A stretch of DNA of 64,000 nt, from positions 62,001-126,000 of the forward strand of contig QANT01007153.1 of the NCBI GenBank assembly GCA_003254885.1. The letters run 5' to 3'. Made by a program: the position numbers and the translations under genes. Position 1 is the stretch's first letter; each line of letters begins with the position of its first letter. Below the pieces are notes generated by a model. That model was not told the origin of the DNA. It saw only the letters and a program-made list of their open reading frames with translations, and did not search any database. Of this stretch, positions 34,271-47,035 are shown piece by piece. Source of the stretch: Purshia tridentata (Eukaryota; Streptophyta; Magnoliopsida; Rosales; Rosaceae).

Positions 34271-37062
34271 CTGGGAAATTGCATCAACTGTGGAGAAAAA
34301 CGTTGCAAGGGGGAAAGTTAGAGGCTTCGCAGGAAAAGCCAGATCTTTTTCACAGAGGGAGAGAGGAGAGAGTTTTAAAGAGAGGGGAAGAGGGAGGCTG
34401 ATGCTGTACGGTATTCAAAGGAAGACTTGGCAAATGAAAAAACACGGTGTTGGTGTTACTAAGCCAGGTCTTGAGAATGGGTTGTGGAAACTGGTCAGAA
34501 ACTGCAATCCCTGGGGATTTGGGTGATGTGCCAAAGTTGCAAATTTCAAATACGGCTGATAAAATATTCAAACGAAGAAACGCCGTGTTTTATGTCTTTG
34601 TTGTTTCTTAATTGTTTATTATTATTTTCTCTTTATCCTATTCCTTTGTTTCATTTTATAGTTAATTTTTATTTTATTTTAATTAAGTATAGTTGAAGTT
34701 GAATAGATCAAATTATTGTTGATAGAGGAGCCCACGTCTTTGTTTTTTTTTCTCCAAGGGGATCAATTTGGACTAGTTCTTTCTACAAATAAGGCTCTAA
34801 AGAAGAAATTTGGTTAACATCGACTCAATATTGATTATAACTATAATTACGGGAACACCTATTGCTTTCCTCACTCATAGATGCTGATGTGTTGCCTACG
34901 GTTTAACGCAATTGAATAATCTTTTTTACTTTTTGGCCGGGTAATTGAATAATCTTCTTTAAAATTAGAAAATTATAACATTTGCATCTTCAAGATAATT
35001 AAAGGGTTAATTTTAGTAGCCGTTTAAAACTAACTACTTAATAAGATAATAGTACGCTAACTAGTTTTTTCGGTCCACTACATTTTGTAATCCAAATTAT
35101 TCTTTAAAAAAATAAACTAAATGAAAAATCAATTATTAATTTTTAATAAGTTAATTGTGCTCAAATAAATAGGAGAATATAATTTTTTTCAAATTATGAA
35201 ATTATGCTATGTAGTAGACTTAAATGGATGATTAGCATTGTATTATCTATCTTTTTTTTTATTTGGGGAGAGGGGAGATTGAATTGGGTGTACTTTGGAT
35301 AATTCTACGACATTTCTGAGTGAGCTACCCAACAACAACTCGTTGTATTATCTTACTAATCAGTTAGGGTTAGAGTGTTTTTGTATTGAAGTATATCCAA
35401 TAAACTTTTATGAACCATGTTTAATATTTTTCCTTATTTATATTATATGGAGCATACATGTGATGCGTGTGTAATATAATGGCAGTGGACAAATTTAAGT
35501 AAGAACTAAGAAATGTATAATTGCAATAGTAATCTTAGTTTCAAATTTGTTATTATTTTTTTCCATGAAACAAGAATAGAGTTGATATTTCTTATATGGT
35601 AAGTGTTCTAAATTTCTAATCATATAAGAGTCTAAATAACTAATAAAGTGAGATAAAACAGAAATGGCAATATGAGGGCTTTTGAAAAAGGGATCTAAAA
35701 ATAGATCAAAAGGACAAAAGCAAAACCAAAAAATAGCATCTATCACATTTAATCAGAATCAAACACATAACAAAACCGTGTGCTGAGTTTAGTTGCTAAG
35801 AAAATGGAAGGAAAAGAAACGTGTATTCGAGAACAAACTTCCATCATTTCGGCATCACATAGGAATTAAGCCCTTTGACTCGGTTGGCTTGACCTTCATT
35901 ACTTAACAATCCCAACAATACAAACACAAGAATCCAAAGTCTGTTTTCCTCCATTTTTCCAGCAACCAAACAGATGATATGGAGATTAGACAAGCAGCTA
36001 CTCATGCCACCACGTATACATCAGTACTAGATAGGGATAAAATAAAATAAAAGTAAAGTAAAACAGAGAAAGGGTAATCTAAGACAGGTTACTTGTATAC
36101 TTTGTTATGCATAGTGTGGTACATGTTGAAGCACTTGCGCTCAATTAAGGACAAAGGCCTTCTCCAAATTAGTCATGCAAGGCTACGTCACTGTCATTTT
36201 CAAAACGTTGTCCTCTTTGAAATCAGAACTCCAAGTCTTTATGAAGAAACTTCGTGGAAGATCAAATGCCAAATATCTACAAGTTCTTGACTAGTAAGAT
36301 TTTTGTTCTTAACAAGGAGGGACTCAACGTCTGTCCACTGCCAAGAAATTTGAGTCCCACACGAACGAGTTTTTCTCATATCACAATAAAGATGAGTGTA
36401 ATGCTTAGTGTACTTCAGGGTGTAGCCATAATTGAAAAATCAGCTTCATAAGATTTACCACATTGTCACAAATTCACAATACATGTGTAAGCTTACAAGG
36501 TTTACAGTGATTCTACATGTAGCTGTCTGCAAATTTGCAAGCCTATAATTGAATCATTTTTGCAATTCATCAGATCCACAAGTTATTTTGATTGGAAAAT
36601 ATGGTTATAACATATACATTGTGTTGCTCTGGTGTAACATTAACAAGGCATTGTAGTGTCCCCTGAGGTTCCAATGCTAGGCGGAATTCCCACTGGATTG
36701 GGCGCAAGCACCCCCCCATTGTGGATTTCTTGACAAAAGTGGGTTTCCCATAGCAATGTATTCATCTGAATTGTGTTTCATTGGAAGTCTGATGCTTTAT
36801 GTTCTTGTTTGTGTCGGTTTTTTTTCCCTGTTCGTTCTGTATATCTGACCAACTTTCACAGCTGATGTAGAAGTTGGTGCTTTCACTAAATCTTTCAAAT
36901 CTGGAATTGTCACATATGCACACATTTGAAGGAGCCACAACTGTCAGCTCATCAATTTTTTTTGGGAACAGTTACGGTCATGATTAAGGGTGATTAATAC
37001 AAACCTTTACAAAGCTCTATTAAAGGAATCTCACAACTGTTGCTACCACGAACCACTATGCT
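34271..37062. other. Intergenic stretch between SNAP and coiled-coil genes
   Basis: The left edge (34271 to about 34.4 kb) is probably leader exon and promoter of the SNARE gene. The rest is AT-rich. It includes a diverged duplicate of SNAP leader-intron sequence (35708-35975) and an unassigned open stretch on the minus strand (36640-36971). I recognise no complete gene. Confidence 0.5.
35708..35975. repeat. Diverged copy of SNAP leader-intron sequence
   Basis: Blocks such as aggacaaaagcaaa, gttgctaagaaaatg, aaggaaaagaa and ttgacttcattacttaacaa-like sequence match 33469-33960 in the same order and orientation. About 200 bp of the 33.5-33.7 kb sequence is missing from this copy. Substitutions are frequent, so the duplication is old. 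Confidence 0.65.
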
Positions 37063-39788
37063 TCATTGAGATGCCGGGAGAGCAGCAAAAGATTTTATCT
37101 GTTCTTTTTGAACCTTAACACATAAACAAGATTATACATTTCAGAAATTAACTGTGAGAGGATAACGGAAAATTGAAAATCTAAGCATCAATACCTGTGC
37201 TTCTAGCTCAGCAATTCTCTGTAAAGATGCTTGTTCAATGTAAGCACGGCGCTTACACTCTTCTTCAAGCAAACCTGTCATTTGGTATCTAAGCTCAGCC
37301 ATTTCTTGAGCTAGATCCTCTGCTTCTTCTTTTGCCTTCAACTTTTCTTCTCTCAGTTCTTCCTAAGAACCATGAGTAATGTAACATCTAGAAGTTAGAA
37401 TTAACTTAAAAAGCCTCAACTCTGAAAGGACGATAACCTACCAACTCCACTCTCACTTGAAACCTTGATATATAAACCATAGTCGGAAAAACTGTTTCTG
37501 AGAGTGTTCACAAAGATATTTTATTTAACGCTGTCAAAAGCAAGTATCAATTATGGTGTTCATACCTTTAGTTGCTTCACAAGAAGTTCATACTCATGTA
37601 TCTGATGTGACATCTTCTCCAACTTCATTATTAAATCTGCATCTGGTGCCAGTACCATTGCCAATTTGAGAAGGACTGGGCCCAAAACTTCTCCACAAGA
37701 GCTTCAGAAATATCATCAAAACATTACTAGAAATGTTATTTAATCAGTAAATAAAGTAATTTTAAGTAGTAGCAAACCTCATTTCTTTTGACAAAGTGAG
37801 CTTTCCTTCAAGTTCACCCACTGGAGACTCTGAGTCAAGTCGAAATCTGTTCTCTTCCAGCCATATTTCAACCTGCTGAAAAAATATCCTAGTATTTCTG
37901 TCAGATGTATCAAGCTTCTCCCTAAGTTCCTTATTTTCCATATCTAAACATTCAGTAATTTTATGTGCATCCTGACATTGAACCTGAAGCTCGTGAATTA
38001 ACCCATTCATCCTAGTTTTTTCTAGAACAGCTTCTTCCTGAATTTTCTTAGCTTTGAGGAAACTTTGCTCTGAGGCCAATACATCAAGCTTCATACTCTC
38101 TATTTCACACTGAGACTCTAACAACATAGATGAAATTGACTCCTCTAGTTTCTCTATGCACAAAGTTGAATTCTGTAACTCTGTTTCTTTGCTTTCTAGT
38201 TCCTGCAATAAGAACAAGCGCTCTGAATGGGACTTCTTCAGTTCATCCTTTAATCTATCAACCGTCTCTTGTAAATTTTCCATGTCTGCTAATTTCAACT
38301 CAAGGCTATGTACATGCTCTTCCAGGAGGTTCACTTCTGTGTTCCTTGCATTTAGTTGATCCTGCAGGTAATCTGTGAGAAATGTATTGATGGGTTACGT
38401 TCAATGACAACCTCTTTATGTAACCAATAACAATAAAGGAATGAAAAAATAGATGAACAACTACCTATTTCTTGAGAGCAGTTCTTGAGTTCTTTCTCTA
38501 ACATTTGAATGTGTTTCTTGTCTTCTGTGTGGGCTTCTGATAATGACTTCACATGTACTTCTAATCTCTGAATGAGCCAAATCTGAAATCAGATACTTTG
38601 CAGGAGAAAATAATTTCTTCAGGCTTCAATGACATTGTTTGCATGAATTTTTTTTCAATATTTAACATCAGTGGAAGTGGATAAAAAGATCCAAACTATC
38701 AGCCTGTCATTTTGTTATATTCTTCGATTATTTTCTTATTCCACTATTTTAATAATTGATCTACTGATGAGATAAACATGCATGTGGTGAGCAAATAAAG
38801 GAACTGAATGTTGGATTATACAATGGTGTAAGCACTATAGACTTAAGAATGGCCTGGTCAAACTTAGCCACTCACAGAATAACAACAATGCAGTACAAAA
38901 ACCCAAGACACAGACTCACACATGAGTACTTCACACCCTACAGACTAACCTAACTACACCCACACACTTCACTTTCTCTCAACACACAAACAGTGGATCC
39001 AATTCTACAAACTTCATCACTGTGGGCAGTTTAAATTTACCCATACAATATATAGGTCAATAATTTGGATGAGAAACTGTACAGGAGAGTGAGGAAGGTA
39101 CTGGTGGGCCTGTTAACATCTAGCGGACAAATGCATAACACTGTATGAAAGAAAACATATCTAGGACATAAATATTACCCTGAGTAGCCCAAAGCTTTCA
39201 GATTGTGATTCTTTCAACATGTCTTTTTCTTTCTTTAGCTGCATAAAAAAAAAAGTAAAAAAAAAAACATATAAGAAGGCAGTAATAAGCATGAAATTTA
39301 ACAACTTCAACAGGGTAACAAGATGCCAGGAGCAAGGCAAATAAATTGACTTAAAAAGATACTATTAAACCAAAATTCTATAGGACGGTCAAAAAATATT
39401 TCAAGTTGCCTTTCGTTTTAAGAACATGCAACTAAAACGTATTCTTCTCTCGAGCAGTAATACTGAACAAACCAAGACCCCAGCTAATACAATGAAAAGG
39501 GAGTGTCTTAGTCAAGCTGCAACCATTACTTTCTCCAGCTGCTTGTTGCAATATATTTCACCATAGATTCTTAGGTACGGCACTTCATAATTTATATACA
39601 TAACATAACCATATTTTCTTCTTTTGTTTTATAAAAAACCAAAGTTACTCTTCTTTATTTCATTCTACATAAATCCAAAGAAAGGTGAGGGGCAGAAACC
39701 ACACCTCTCTGCATCTTGTCCCAATCTGTAGAAGTTCCTCAACATCAATTGAGCTGTCGCTATCACTCCTGCTGCTTCTGCTTGACAT
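37063..39788 (-). CDS. Coiled-coil 'myosin heavy chain-related' protein
   Basis: Seven coding exons give 398 residues: 39705-39788, 39179-39238, 38465-38567, 37778-38372, 37566-37701, 37195-37362 and 37063-37113. The protein is almost wholly predicted coiled coil after a Ser-rich N-terminus (MSSRSSRSDSDSSIDVEELL); motifs include RLEVHVKSLSEAHTEDKKHI and EEECKRRAYIEQASLQRIAE. 'Myosin-related' reflects only the coiled coil: there is no motor domain. The order beside a SNAP-type SNARE matches Arabidopsis At5g07880-07890 as I recall it. A 5' UTR intron is likely at 39805-40346. The third coding exon has a second in-frame acceptor 15 bases upstream (edge 38582) that would add IWLIQ. Cellular function unknown. 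Confidence 0.85.
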
Positions 39789-41520
39789 TTGTGCAATAAA
39801 TAACCTATACAAATGCCCAAATGGCCTTAAAACTTGTATTCATAAAACAAACATCAATACCATCATAAAAATTACCTATGCCAAAAATGTGCTATGTTGT
39901 AATTCAAGCAAACGGGCTGCATAATCATGCCAATAACTAACACAAAAAAAGAATATGAATATGTTGGCATAAAATATTTATGAAACTTTTTAGAATTACT
40001 CAAGGTGGAATAGCTTAAAAAAAATAAGTACAGAATGGCATTGCATTAACTAAAAACGAAAATTTAATTTATTACTAAAGAAAACCAGATTACGATATGG
40101 AATAAAAAACACCATAACTAAAACGAGCTTCGTAATCAGAATGATGGGTATTGCTTATTCCACCTTTCTGACTGAAAAAATTTTACAAATTTTAAGCAGA
40201 GAAAATAGGCTTAGAACCATTAGAAGCTGCAATGAAACGCTAATCAGTACATGATAAATATGAGAGCTTTTACGGATAAGTTTTTTGAAACCCATCAAAA
40301 TATCCGAAACTGAACAGCGAGAGAGAAAAGATAGAAGCTTTCTTACCTGTGGAGTGTGGAGGGGTTGCTTTGGGGAAATGAATCCGAGTTCCAGTTTGGA
40401 TTTTGAGAAGTAAGTTTGATTGGACACTTCGAAAGTTCGAATTTTGAAACCGTTTATTTATTGTAAAATGATGGACTTTGGGTTTAAGAATGAGCAACTC
40501 AATTTCGTTTTGAGTGGGTCCGACGGAGTAGTCTAGGGGAGCTAGACCAGCTCAGCTGGTTGGCAAAAATGTTCGGGTCGGATCAACAAGCTTACACGTC
40601 CTCTATTGAATTATTGATTAGTTTCATAACCAGTATTTATAGATGAATTATTATTTTTTGTTTTGTCTTTTCAAGAAAAAAATTAACAATTTACATGAAA
40701 TACCTTTTTGATCATATGTTACTCAACATAATATCTTGGGTATGGGACTAGCATTACTTCTCCTTTTCACCTTTTCAGCTCACATTCCGCTAATTTTTTT
40801 TTATCAAAGCATCGAGACATTTGGAAAGGAGAGATTAAACTTGAATATAGAGTGAACAAGTCTACGGTAAAAATTATCTTTGCCATTCATTTTTTAAATT
40901 ACTCTTTAAAGCTCATATTTATAAAAAATTTACCAAATCGTAAATTCACCATTTATTTTATAGAAGTTACATAACCAAACAACTTTTAATTTGATTAATT
41001 TTTCATAGAAATTATTTTTAAAAAATGATATAAAAAATAAATAATTATAATTATAAAATTACACTGTAAAATAAGAATAATAGAAAAGAATGTCGAACAA
41101 GAAAGTAGATTGCATTTCCCTATATAATTGAGGTGACTGATCAAAGTTCTTAGATGCAATGGATCAAGGTGATCAAAATCGCAAAAATACCACATAGACC
41201 TCTAGCGTGGTTATCATTGTTGATGTTTTCTAATGAGAGGGGCGTTCTATTATACAAAAACAGTCCCGTCTGGGTATGTGAAATTTCATACGCTGAAAAT
41301 GTATATATTGAAAATAAATAGCTAGCATATCTACATAGACCAGAGAGATGGCTCGTTCTACAGCATGCAACTTCACTGCAAGAAGATGCTAAACCTACAT
41401 GTATGGTCTGAAACATTATATTAAGGGAGGGTATTGAAAATCCCACACAACAAATGTGTATGATTGAAGAATCCCAGAAAGAAGTTTGACCATTGTAAGT
41501 TTTTCAGCAGAATTCAGGTT
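39789..41520. other. Leader of the coiled-coil gene and intergenic DNA
   Basis: 39789-40346 is 5' UTR with an apparent intron whose donor lies at 40345-40346. A leader exon runs to about 40.5 kb. The remaining kilobase is AT-rich with no gene seen, and its right end should contain the 3' UTR of the zinc-finger gene. Confidence 0.5.
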
Positions 41521-43477
41521 TCAGGAAGCAGTAACCAATTGAGGACCCGTGATTGCTGTTCTGGCTTCTGCTTGTTTCTTCACCATGGAAGCATGCTTCT
41601 GGCCAGCAAGATGAGAACTGAAAACTGTCTGGCTATTGCACACCACATTGCATACAGTGCACATTCTAACCGCACCAGCTGCTGCTCCTCCTGATATAAC
41701 CTTTCGCTTCTTTGTCTCCAAACCCTCTTCTGTAGACTGTGACTGGGAAGCCTTCAATGACTTGGCTCCTGGGTTTTCCATTGGTCCGATTAATGCATTT
41801 GTTGCAGAAGATGATGGCACATTTGGGGTCGGGGCACTGCCATCGTACTTCAACTTTCCCAGTTGCTCCAAGTTCTTCTGATGTTTCTTTCCAGCTAGGT
41901 GTTTGATGTAGGCAGCATTGCTGTTACAATTGATTTTGCAAACTTCACACCACACAGATTGAACAAACTTGGTTTTATTTGGGCCTTTATTCCAAATTCC
42001 ATTAAATTGAGATCGGACTGCAGCAAAATCAGGCCCAACATCTAGAGCCATTAAGGTAGCCTACATAGTAAATGGAAATACTAGAAGTAATTATCGAAAA
42101 ATATAATAAATAAGAAACAGTAATAATGACAAAATAAGACGTGAGGGCACAAATTTGATTAATCTAATTGTATACATAAGATCAACATATCCGTTGGACA
42201 CTTGGGCTAGCAGTCAAAAGTCAAGAGCAGAGCTAGAAAAAATGTTCAAAATATGATACAAAGAAGACTTCTGCCACAAAACTGTCTAAGATGCTTTAAT
42301 TTCATATAACATTAATATCCAATCATAGGTGAAAGAAGACAAACCAAATGATGTAAATGCATACCGCCGTGAAAAGATGTAGCAGTTTGTATAAGGGTCA
42401 GCAGAATCTTAAGAGGAAAGCTAGATAAATTGTTTTATTCACCTGAGCCTTGTGCCTTTTCCCAAACAGATGCTTATTGTAAACTTCTTGGCTATTACAA
42501 GCAACCTTGCATATTGAGCAAAACCTCACAGAATCAACCGCTGCATCACTATTCAAAATCTTTCGTCTCTTTGTTTCCAACTCGACAAATGAACTCCCAA
42601 ATACCACTTGCCCACCTACACTGCTTGTTTGGCTTGGAAGACTGATATTGTTTGTACTGGAGGTTACTGGAAACACTGCAGCAGCTGTGGGATTATTTGG
42701 CATTTTCAATTTTCTCTGGTGTTTCTTTCCCAATATGTGTCCCTCATAAATTTCCTTGCTATTACAATTAACATTACAGACATCACACTTCATGAACTGG
42801 ATAACCTTGGTTTGTTGTGGAATGCTCTTTGAAGCATTATTTTCCAAGGTCCAATTGCTATTCCATAGAGAATTTGAGGTTGTGGGCACTAACAAACTCT
42901 CATTCAGAGATTTGATAGACTGCAGACCACAAAAAAATGGTTTTCAAAAACAAAGTGCGCATCTATGTATACTGTATATTGTTTTCAATTTTCTACTCAA
43001 ACATAACACAACCCCAAGCTATAACCTTTAGATGCCATCCATAAACACTTTAAAAACCAACATCATAAGATCACAAATCAGAGTTTCCATCAAACACTTA
43101 TGTTACAACTACATTACAACAAACTAAGAGAACCTAAGTGTCATATACACCAAAAAAAGAAACTTGAATTGAATAAAAACACTTACTGCTTCATATACAG
43201 TGGGTTCAGCTTGTTTGACAACCCAACTCTGAGAACCAGCATTTGGGTCTTCACCAAATGGTGCTTGACCTTGGAATCCAACATGGGTCAATGGGTATGA
43301 GCCTGAATGGGCATATGGGTCGGTTCCAGGTGGGTGAGGGGATGGATCCGAGGCCACGGCAGAGGGAAGCACTGGTTGAGTAAAAGACCAAAATGAGTTA
43401 TTGTTAGGGTTTATGGTGTTGGATTGATAAGGAATTTGATAGGTAAAATTGGTGGGATATTGTGAAGGATTGAACAT
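41521..43477 (-). CDS. Protein with four U1-type (zf-met) C2H2 fingers
   Basis: Three phase-0 exons (43187-43477, 42443-42919 and 41521-42060) give 435 residues. Exon 1 is Pro/Asn/Tyr-rich and disordered. Exons 2 and 3 each encode two fingers of the C-x2-C-x12-H-x5-H form seen in U1C and double-stranded-RNA-binding zinc fingers: CDVCNVNCNSKEIYEGHILG, CSICKVACNSQEVYNKHLFG, CEVCKINCNSNAAYIKHLAG and CTVCNVVCNSQTVFSSHLAG, at about residues 142, 231, 294 and 388. RNA or structured nucleic-acid binding in the nucleus is the likely role. Arabidopsis has related proteins, some annotated with an added NYN nuclease domain; I see no nuclease domain here. The start at 43477 gives continuity into exon 2; the ATG at 43608 is in a frame that closes quickly. 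Confidence 0.88.
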
Positions 43478-44110
43478 TTGAGAGTGATTTGAAGAAAATT
43501 GGAATTGGTGTTAAGAGTTATGTGGGGTGTTTGCAGATATTGATGGGAAGGAGCGTTTCCTTGGAGAGCATGAGATTGAGGCATCGGAAGTTGGAACGTT
43601 GGTCTCATGCTTAGAAATTATGGGTTGGGCCTATGAATCTGGGCTTGACTTGGGTTCAAAGTTGCAATGAGACATACAATTGGGCTTGGGACGGTAGGGG
43701 CACTTTTTTCGAAGGAAAATTAGAAAAATTAGTAAATTCTTTAAATACATTTAATCTACTTTTATCTAAAGTTTTGAAAATATAACCGCGAACAATAATA
43801 GAGCTTGAGGGCTGCTATTTGCAAACTTTATTTCTTCTTATTATACACTTTCTTTATTTAATTTGTGAAATTATCACTATCACTCAATATTAAAAAACAA
43901 TAAATGACAACAAGCTTTTTTTTTTCTAACAATTTTTTGAAAAAAAAAAATCAAACCCGAAACTTAACCAACCCTTGTTGGACTCTACCATCCCGCCACC
44001 GACACCAACCTCATTGCTGGCACTTCTACTCCTCCTTCTATCTCTTTCTCTTTTCTTTCTCTCGTTCACACTCCCTCCATATCGATGGTCTCTCACTTCC
44101 AATCTTCTCT

Positions 44111-44482
44111 TTTTTCCTTTTTCTTTGTTTTTTTTTTTTTGTTGGGAGGTGGGGTTGGGGGCGAGGTATGTATTGTTTGGATGTGTTAGGTGGGGTGTGT
44201 AGTGTTTGGACATGTTAGGTGGGTCTACAGTGAGAAATTTTATGAGATGAACAAGATATGAGTACTTTGAGAATGGTGTGTTATAAGAAATTTATACTTT
44301 TTTCCTTTTTTTTTTGTTTTTTTTTTGTTGGGAGGTGGGGTTGGGGGCGAGGTATGTATTGTTTGGATGTGTTAGGTGGAGTGTGTAGTGTTTGGACATG
44401 TTATGTGGGTCTACAGTGAGAAATTTTATGAGATGAATAAGATATGAGTACTTTGAGAATGGTGTGTTATAAGAAATTTATA
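44111..44482. repeat. 186-bp tandem duplication
   Basis: The unit starting in a T-rich run, followed by gttgggaggtggggttggg and continuing to ttataagaaatttata, occurs at 44111-44296 and again at about 44297-44482. Only a few bases differ (for example aggtggggtg versus aggtggagtg). It is one of several near-identical tandem duplications in the window. Confidence 0.93.
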
Positions 44483-44918
44483 ATTTAAGAAGAATGTAGT
44501 AAGAAAAAGATGTGCAATGAGAGAAAATGAGGTATGTAAATAACCCCACTTCTAAAGCTTTCGACTAGTACTTAGATCCTTTGTAAGCATTACTTAATAT
44601 GGTTTGAGTACTGGCTTCAAGCGCTACTCAATAAATTCAAAAATGATAGGAGAATACTTGATCATTGTTCTATGGTGATATTTATAACTTTTTAAAAGAA
44701 GGTTACATATTTCTAATAAAAAATGATTATTTATAAAATTTTCTTTATTCTACAATAGCTAACAGCCCAATAGAAAAAATAAATAAATAAATAAGACAGA
44801 AAAAATAATAAAGAGAAAACACATTAAATATTTTCACAGACATAATAATGTAATTTCAATTCCCCTAATTGACAAAAAAGCAAAAAAAGAGAAATCATTT
44901 TCGTTTTTGCATGAGATA

Positions 44919-45584
44919 TCAAAATAAGAAAAATATTTGAGTTACCTCACCCCTTAAAATTACAATTTTGGCAATGTTGGCACATAATCGGAACCATTCA
45001 TATTTTAAATCACCTATTATAGATTATCTATGCAAAAAATCAACTCAATCGGAAATCATTTGATTATATAATTGTTGTCAATTAAAGAAAAAAAAATGAA
45101 TGGTTTCGAATTAAAGAGTGATTTTTTCTATTTAATTGACAACAATTCTATAACCAAATGATTTCCGATTAAGTTGATTTTTTGCATAGATGATCTATAA
45201 AAGGTGATCTAAAATGTGAACGGTTCTGAATATACGCCAATATTACTGAAATTGTAATTTCGAGGAGTGAGATGACCCAAAAATTGTTCTCAAAATAAGC
45301 AAAAAATCAACTCAATCGGAAATCATTTAATTATATAATTGTTGTCAATTAAAGAAAAAAAATGAATGGTTTCGAATTAAAGAGTGATTTTTTGATCAAA
45401 TCGTTAATTTTTTCTATTTAATTGACAACAATTCTATAACCAAATGATTTCCAATTAAGTTGATTTTTTGCATAGATGATCTATAAGAGGTGATCTAAAA
45501 TGTGAACGGTTCCGAATATACGCCAATATTACTGAAATTGTAATTTCAAGGAGTGAGATGACCCAAAAATTGTTCTCAAAATAA
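44919..45584. mobile_element. Foldback (long-TIR) MITE-like element with internal duplication
   Basis: The left arm (about 44919-45090) and the reverse complement of the right arm align over more than 100 bases: left ttgagttacctcacccct against right ttgggtcatctcactcct, then shared gcaaaaaatcaactcaatcg and attgttgtcaattaaa. A tandem unit, 45032-45298 then 45299-45584, repeats the inner left arm and the right arm. No transposase is encoded. The superfamily is unclear because I could not define a target-site duplication. Confidence 0.8.
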
Positions 45585-47035
45585 TCCCATTGGGCCTGGC
45601 CCACATTTCCCAAGACCCAGTTGACTGAAATTTCTGGCCAAGACAAAAGCATTTTTCTTGCTTAGATCCGAAAAAGCCCTCTAAATAATCTGATATGACT
45701 TAGTGCTCACATCTATAACAGGACTGCTCGGACAATTAAGTGTTGCCACGTGGACCGCTGCCCAACTTGTCCGAATCTAACGTGGACTTGACAGAAAACC
45801 TGTGAGACGGTGGTAATAAAAGCACTTCTCTTACTATATCAATTTTATATAAAATACCCCTTTGTCACTTATAAAGACTTGAGAACCTAACCATATGCAA
45901 AGCTTTGTATCATTCTGTGTACTGCTTGACAAAGCACCACCAACTGCCAGCCACCGTAGCAAGTGAAAGTGAAACAGCCACTTTTGACCTTCCCCATTTT
46001 CTTCCCAAACAAAACCTCTTAAATTAAATGCTGCACAAAATATAGATGGGTCTAAAAACACAATTTACAATTTACACGCATGAATCATTAATTTGTATTT
46101 TGCAACTACTAAATCGAAGCTTAAACTATTACTTACAACCTCACTTGTAACTTTGCAAATTAGCAAAAACTTTAAGAATGAGGATTTGAGTTTTCACACT
46201 CAAGATCTCCAGCAACCGAAGCTTTAATGCCATATTAAACTAACAATGTATATTAAGCTAAACACGGTACTTTAGTAACTTTAGCTACCTACAATAAATC
46301 CAATTTGCAATTGAGTTGAGACCCAGCAAAGTTCGCGTGCTGAACTGACTTAAACTTGCATGTAGATGCAGTGGTCCAATTTCTCTCGATTTTAAGGATG
46401 AGTTAATTTCTAGTGAGCCTAGTAGTTAGCGTGGAGCAATATTAGCATCACTTAGCATACTAAGTTTGAGAAAGAAGTGAGATGGGTTGTCATGTTTAAT
46501 GGTAGGTGACTAAACAACCACCTTTACCTCACATGCCATCTTTGTGTACATTATAAAATTGCTTTTTATCTCTTCATGACTTCACATACCATCCCAAAAT
46601 TTCAAGTTTTCAACACCTCACTCATTTCTCATTGATGGCAATTAGTAAAATAGTTACTCAAACAAGGTCACTTTTTTCCATATAAAAGTAGAATTCTTTA
46701 TAAGAGAAATATGAAATTCAATTACAGTATTGGAGTTTCAAGGTGAAACAAAAAATTAATGAGCATGAATTCTGGAGGAAATGACATTTATGGTATAACA
46801 AACAAAAAATGGAAATGGAATTTGATACTTGGAATTTGATAAGGCCTACTTGAAGGCAATGAGCAGCAGCAAAGCAATGCCTCAGCAAATTCTAAAATAT
46901 CTGTAAAGAATTAATGAATTAATATGGTCCAGAAAATATGTATCTGTACATTCTTGAATCTTTATTGGAATCCATGGCCAGGAGGAGTACTAATAAGGAA
47001 GCTCATGAGTTGGAGATGACTGATGATCATGAGGC

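Larger units (their letters stand above)
43478..47035. other. Repeat-rich intergenic region
   Basis: It holds the promoter of the four-finger gene on the left, a 186-bp tandem duplication (44111-44482), a foldback element (44919-45584) and AT-rich DNA. From about 46.9 kb it is 3' flank of the ZAT-like gene. The open frames at 43904-44218 are low-complexity Phe/Ser/Leu runs and are not genes. Confidence 0.6.

Noticed and set aside
43904-44218. Phe/Leu/Ser-rich frames on both strands
   Set aside because: They arise from pyrimidine-rich low-complexity DNA next to the tandem duplication.
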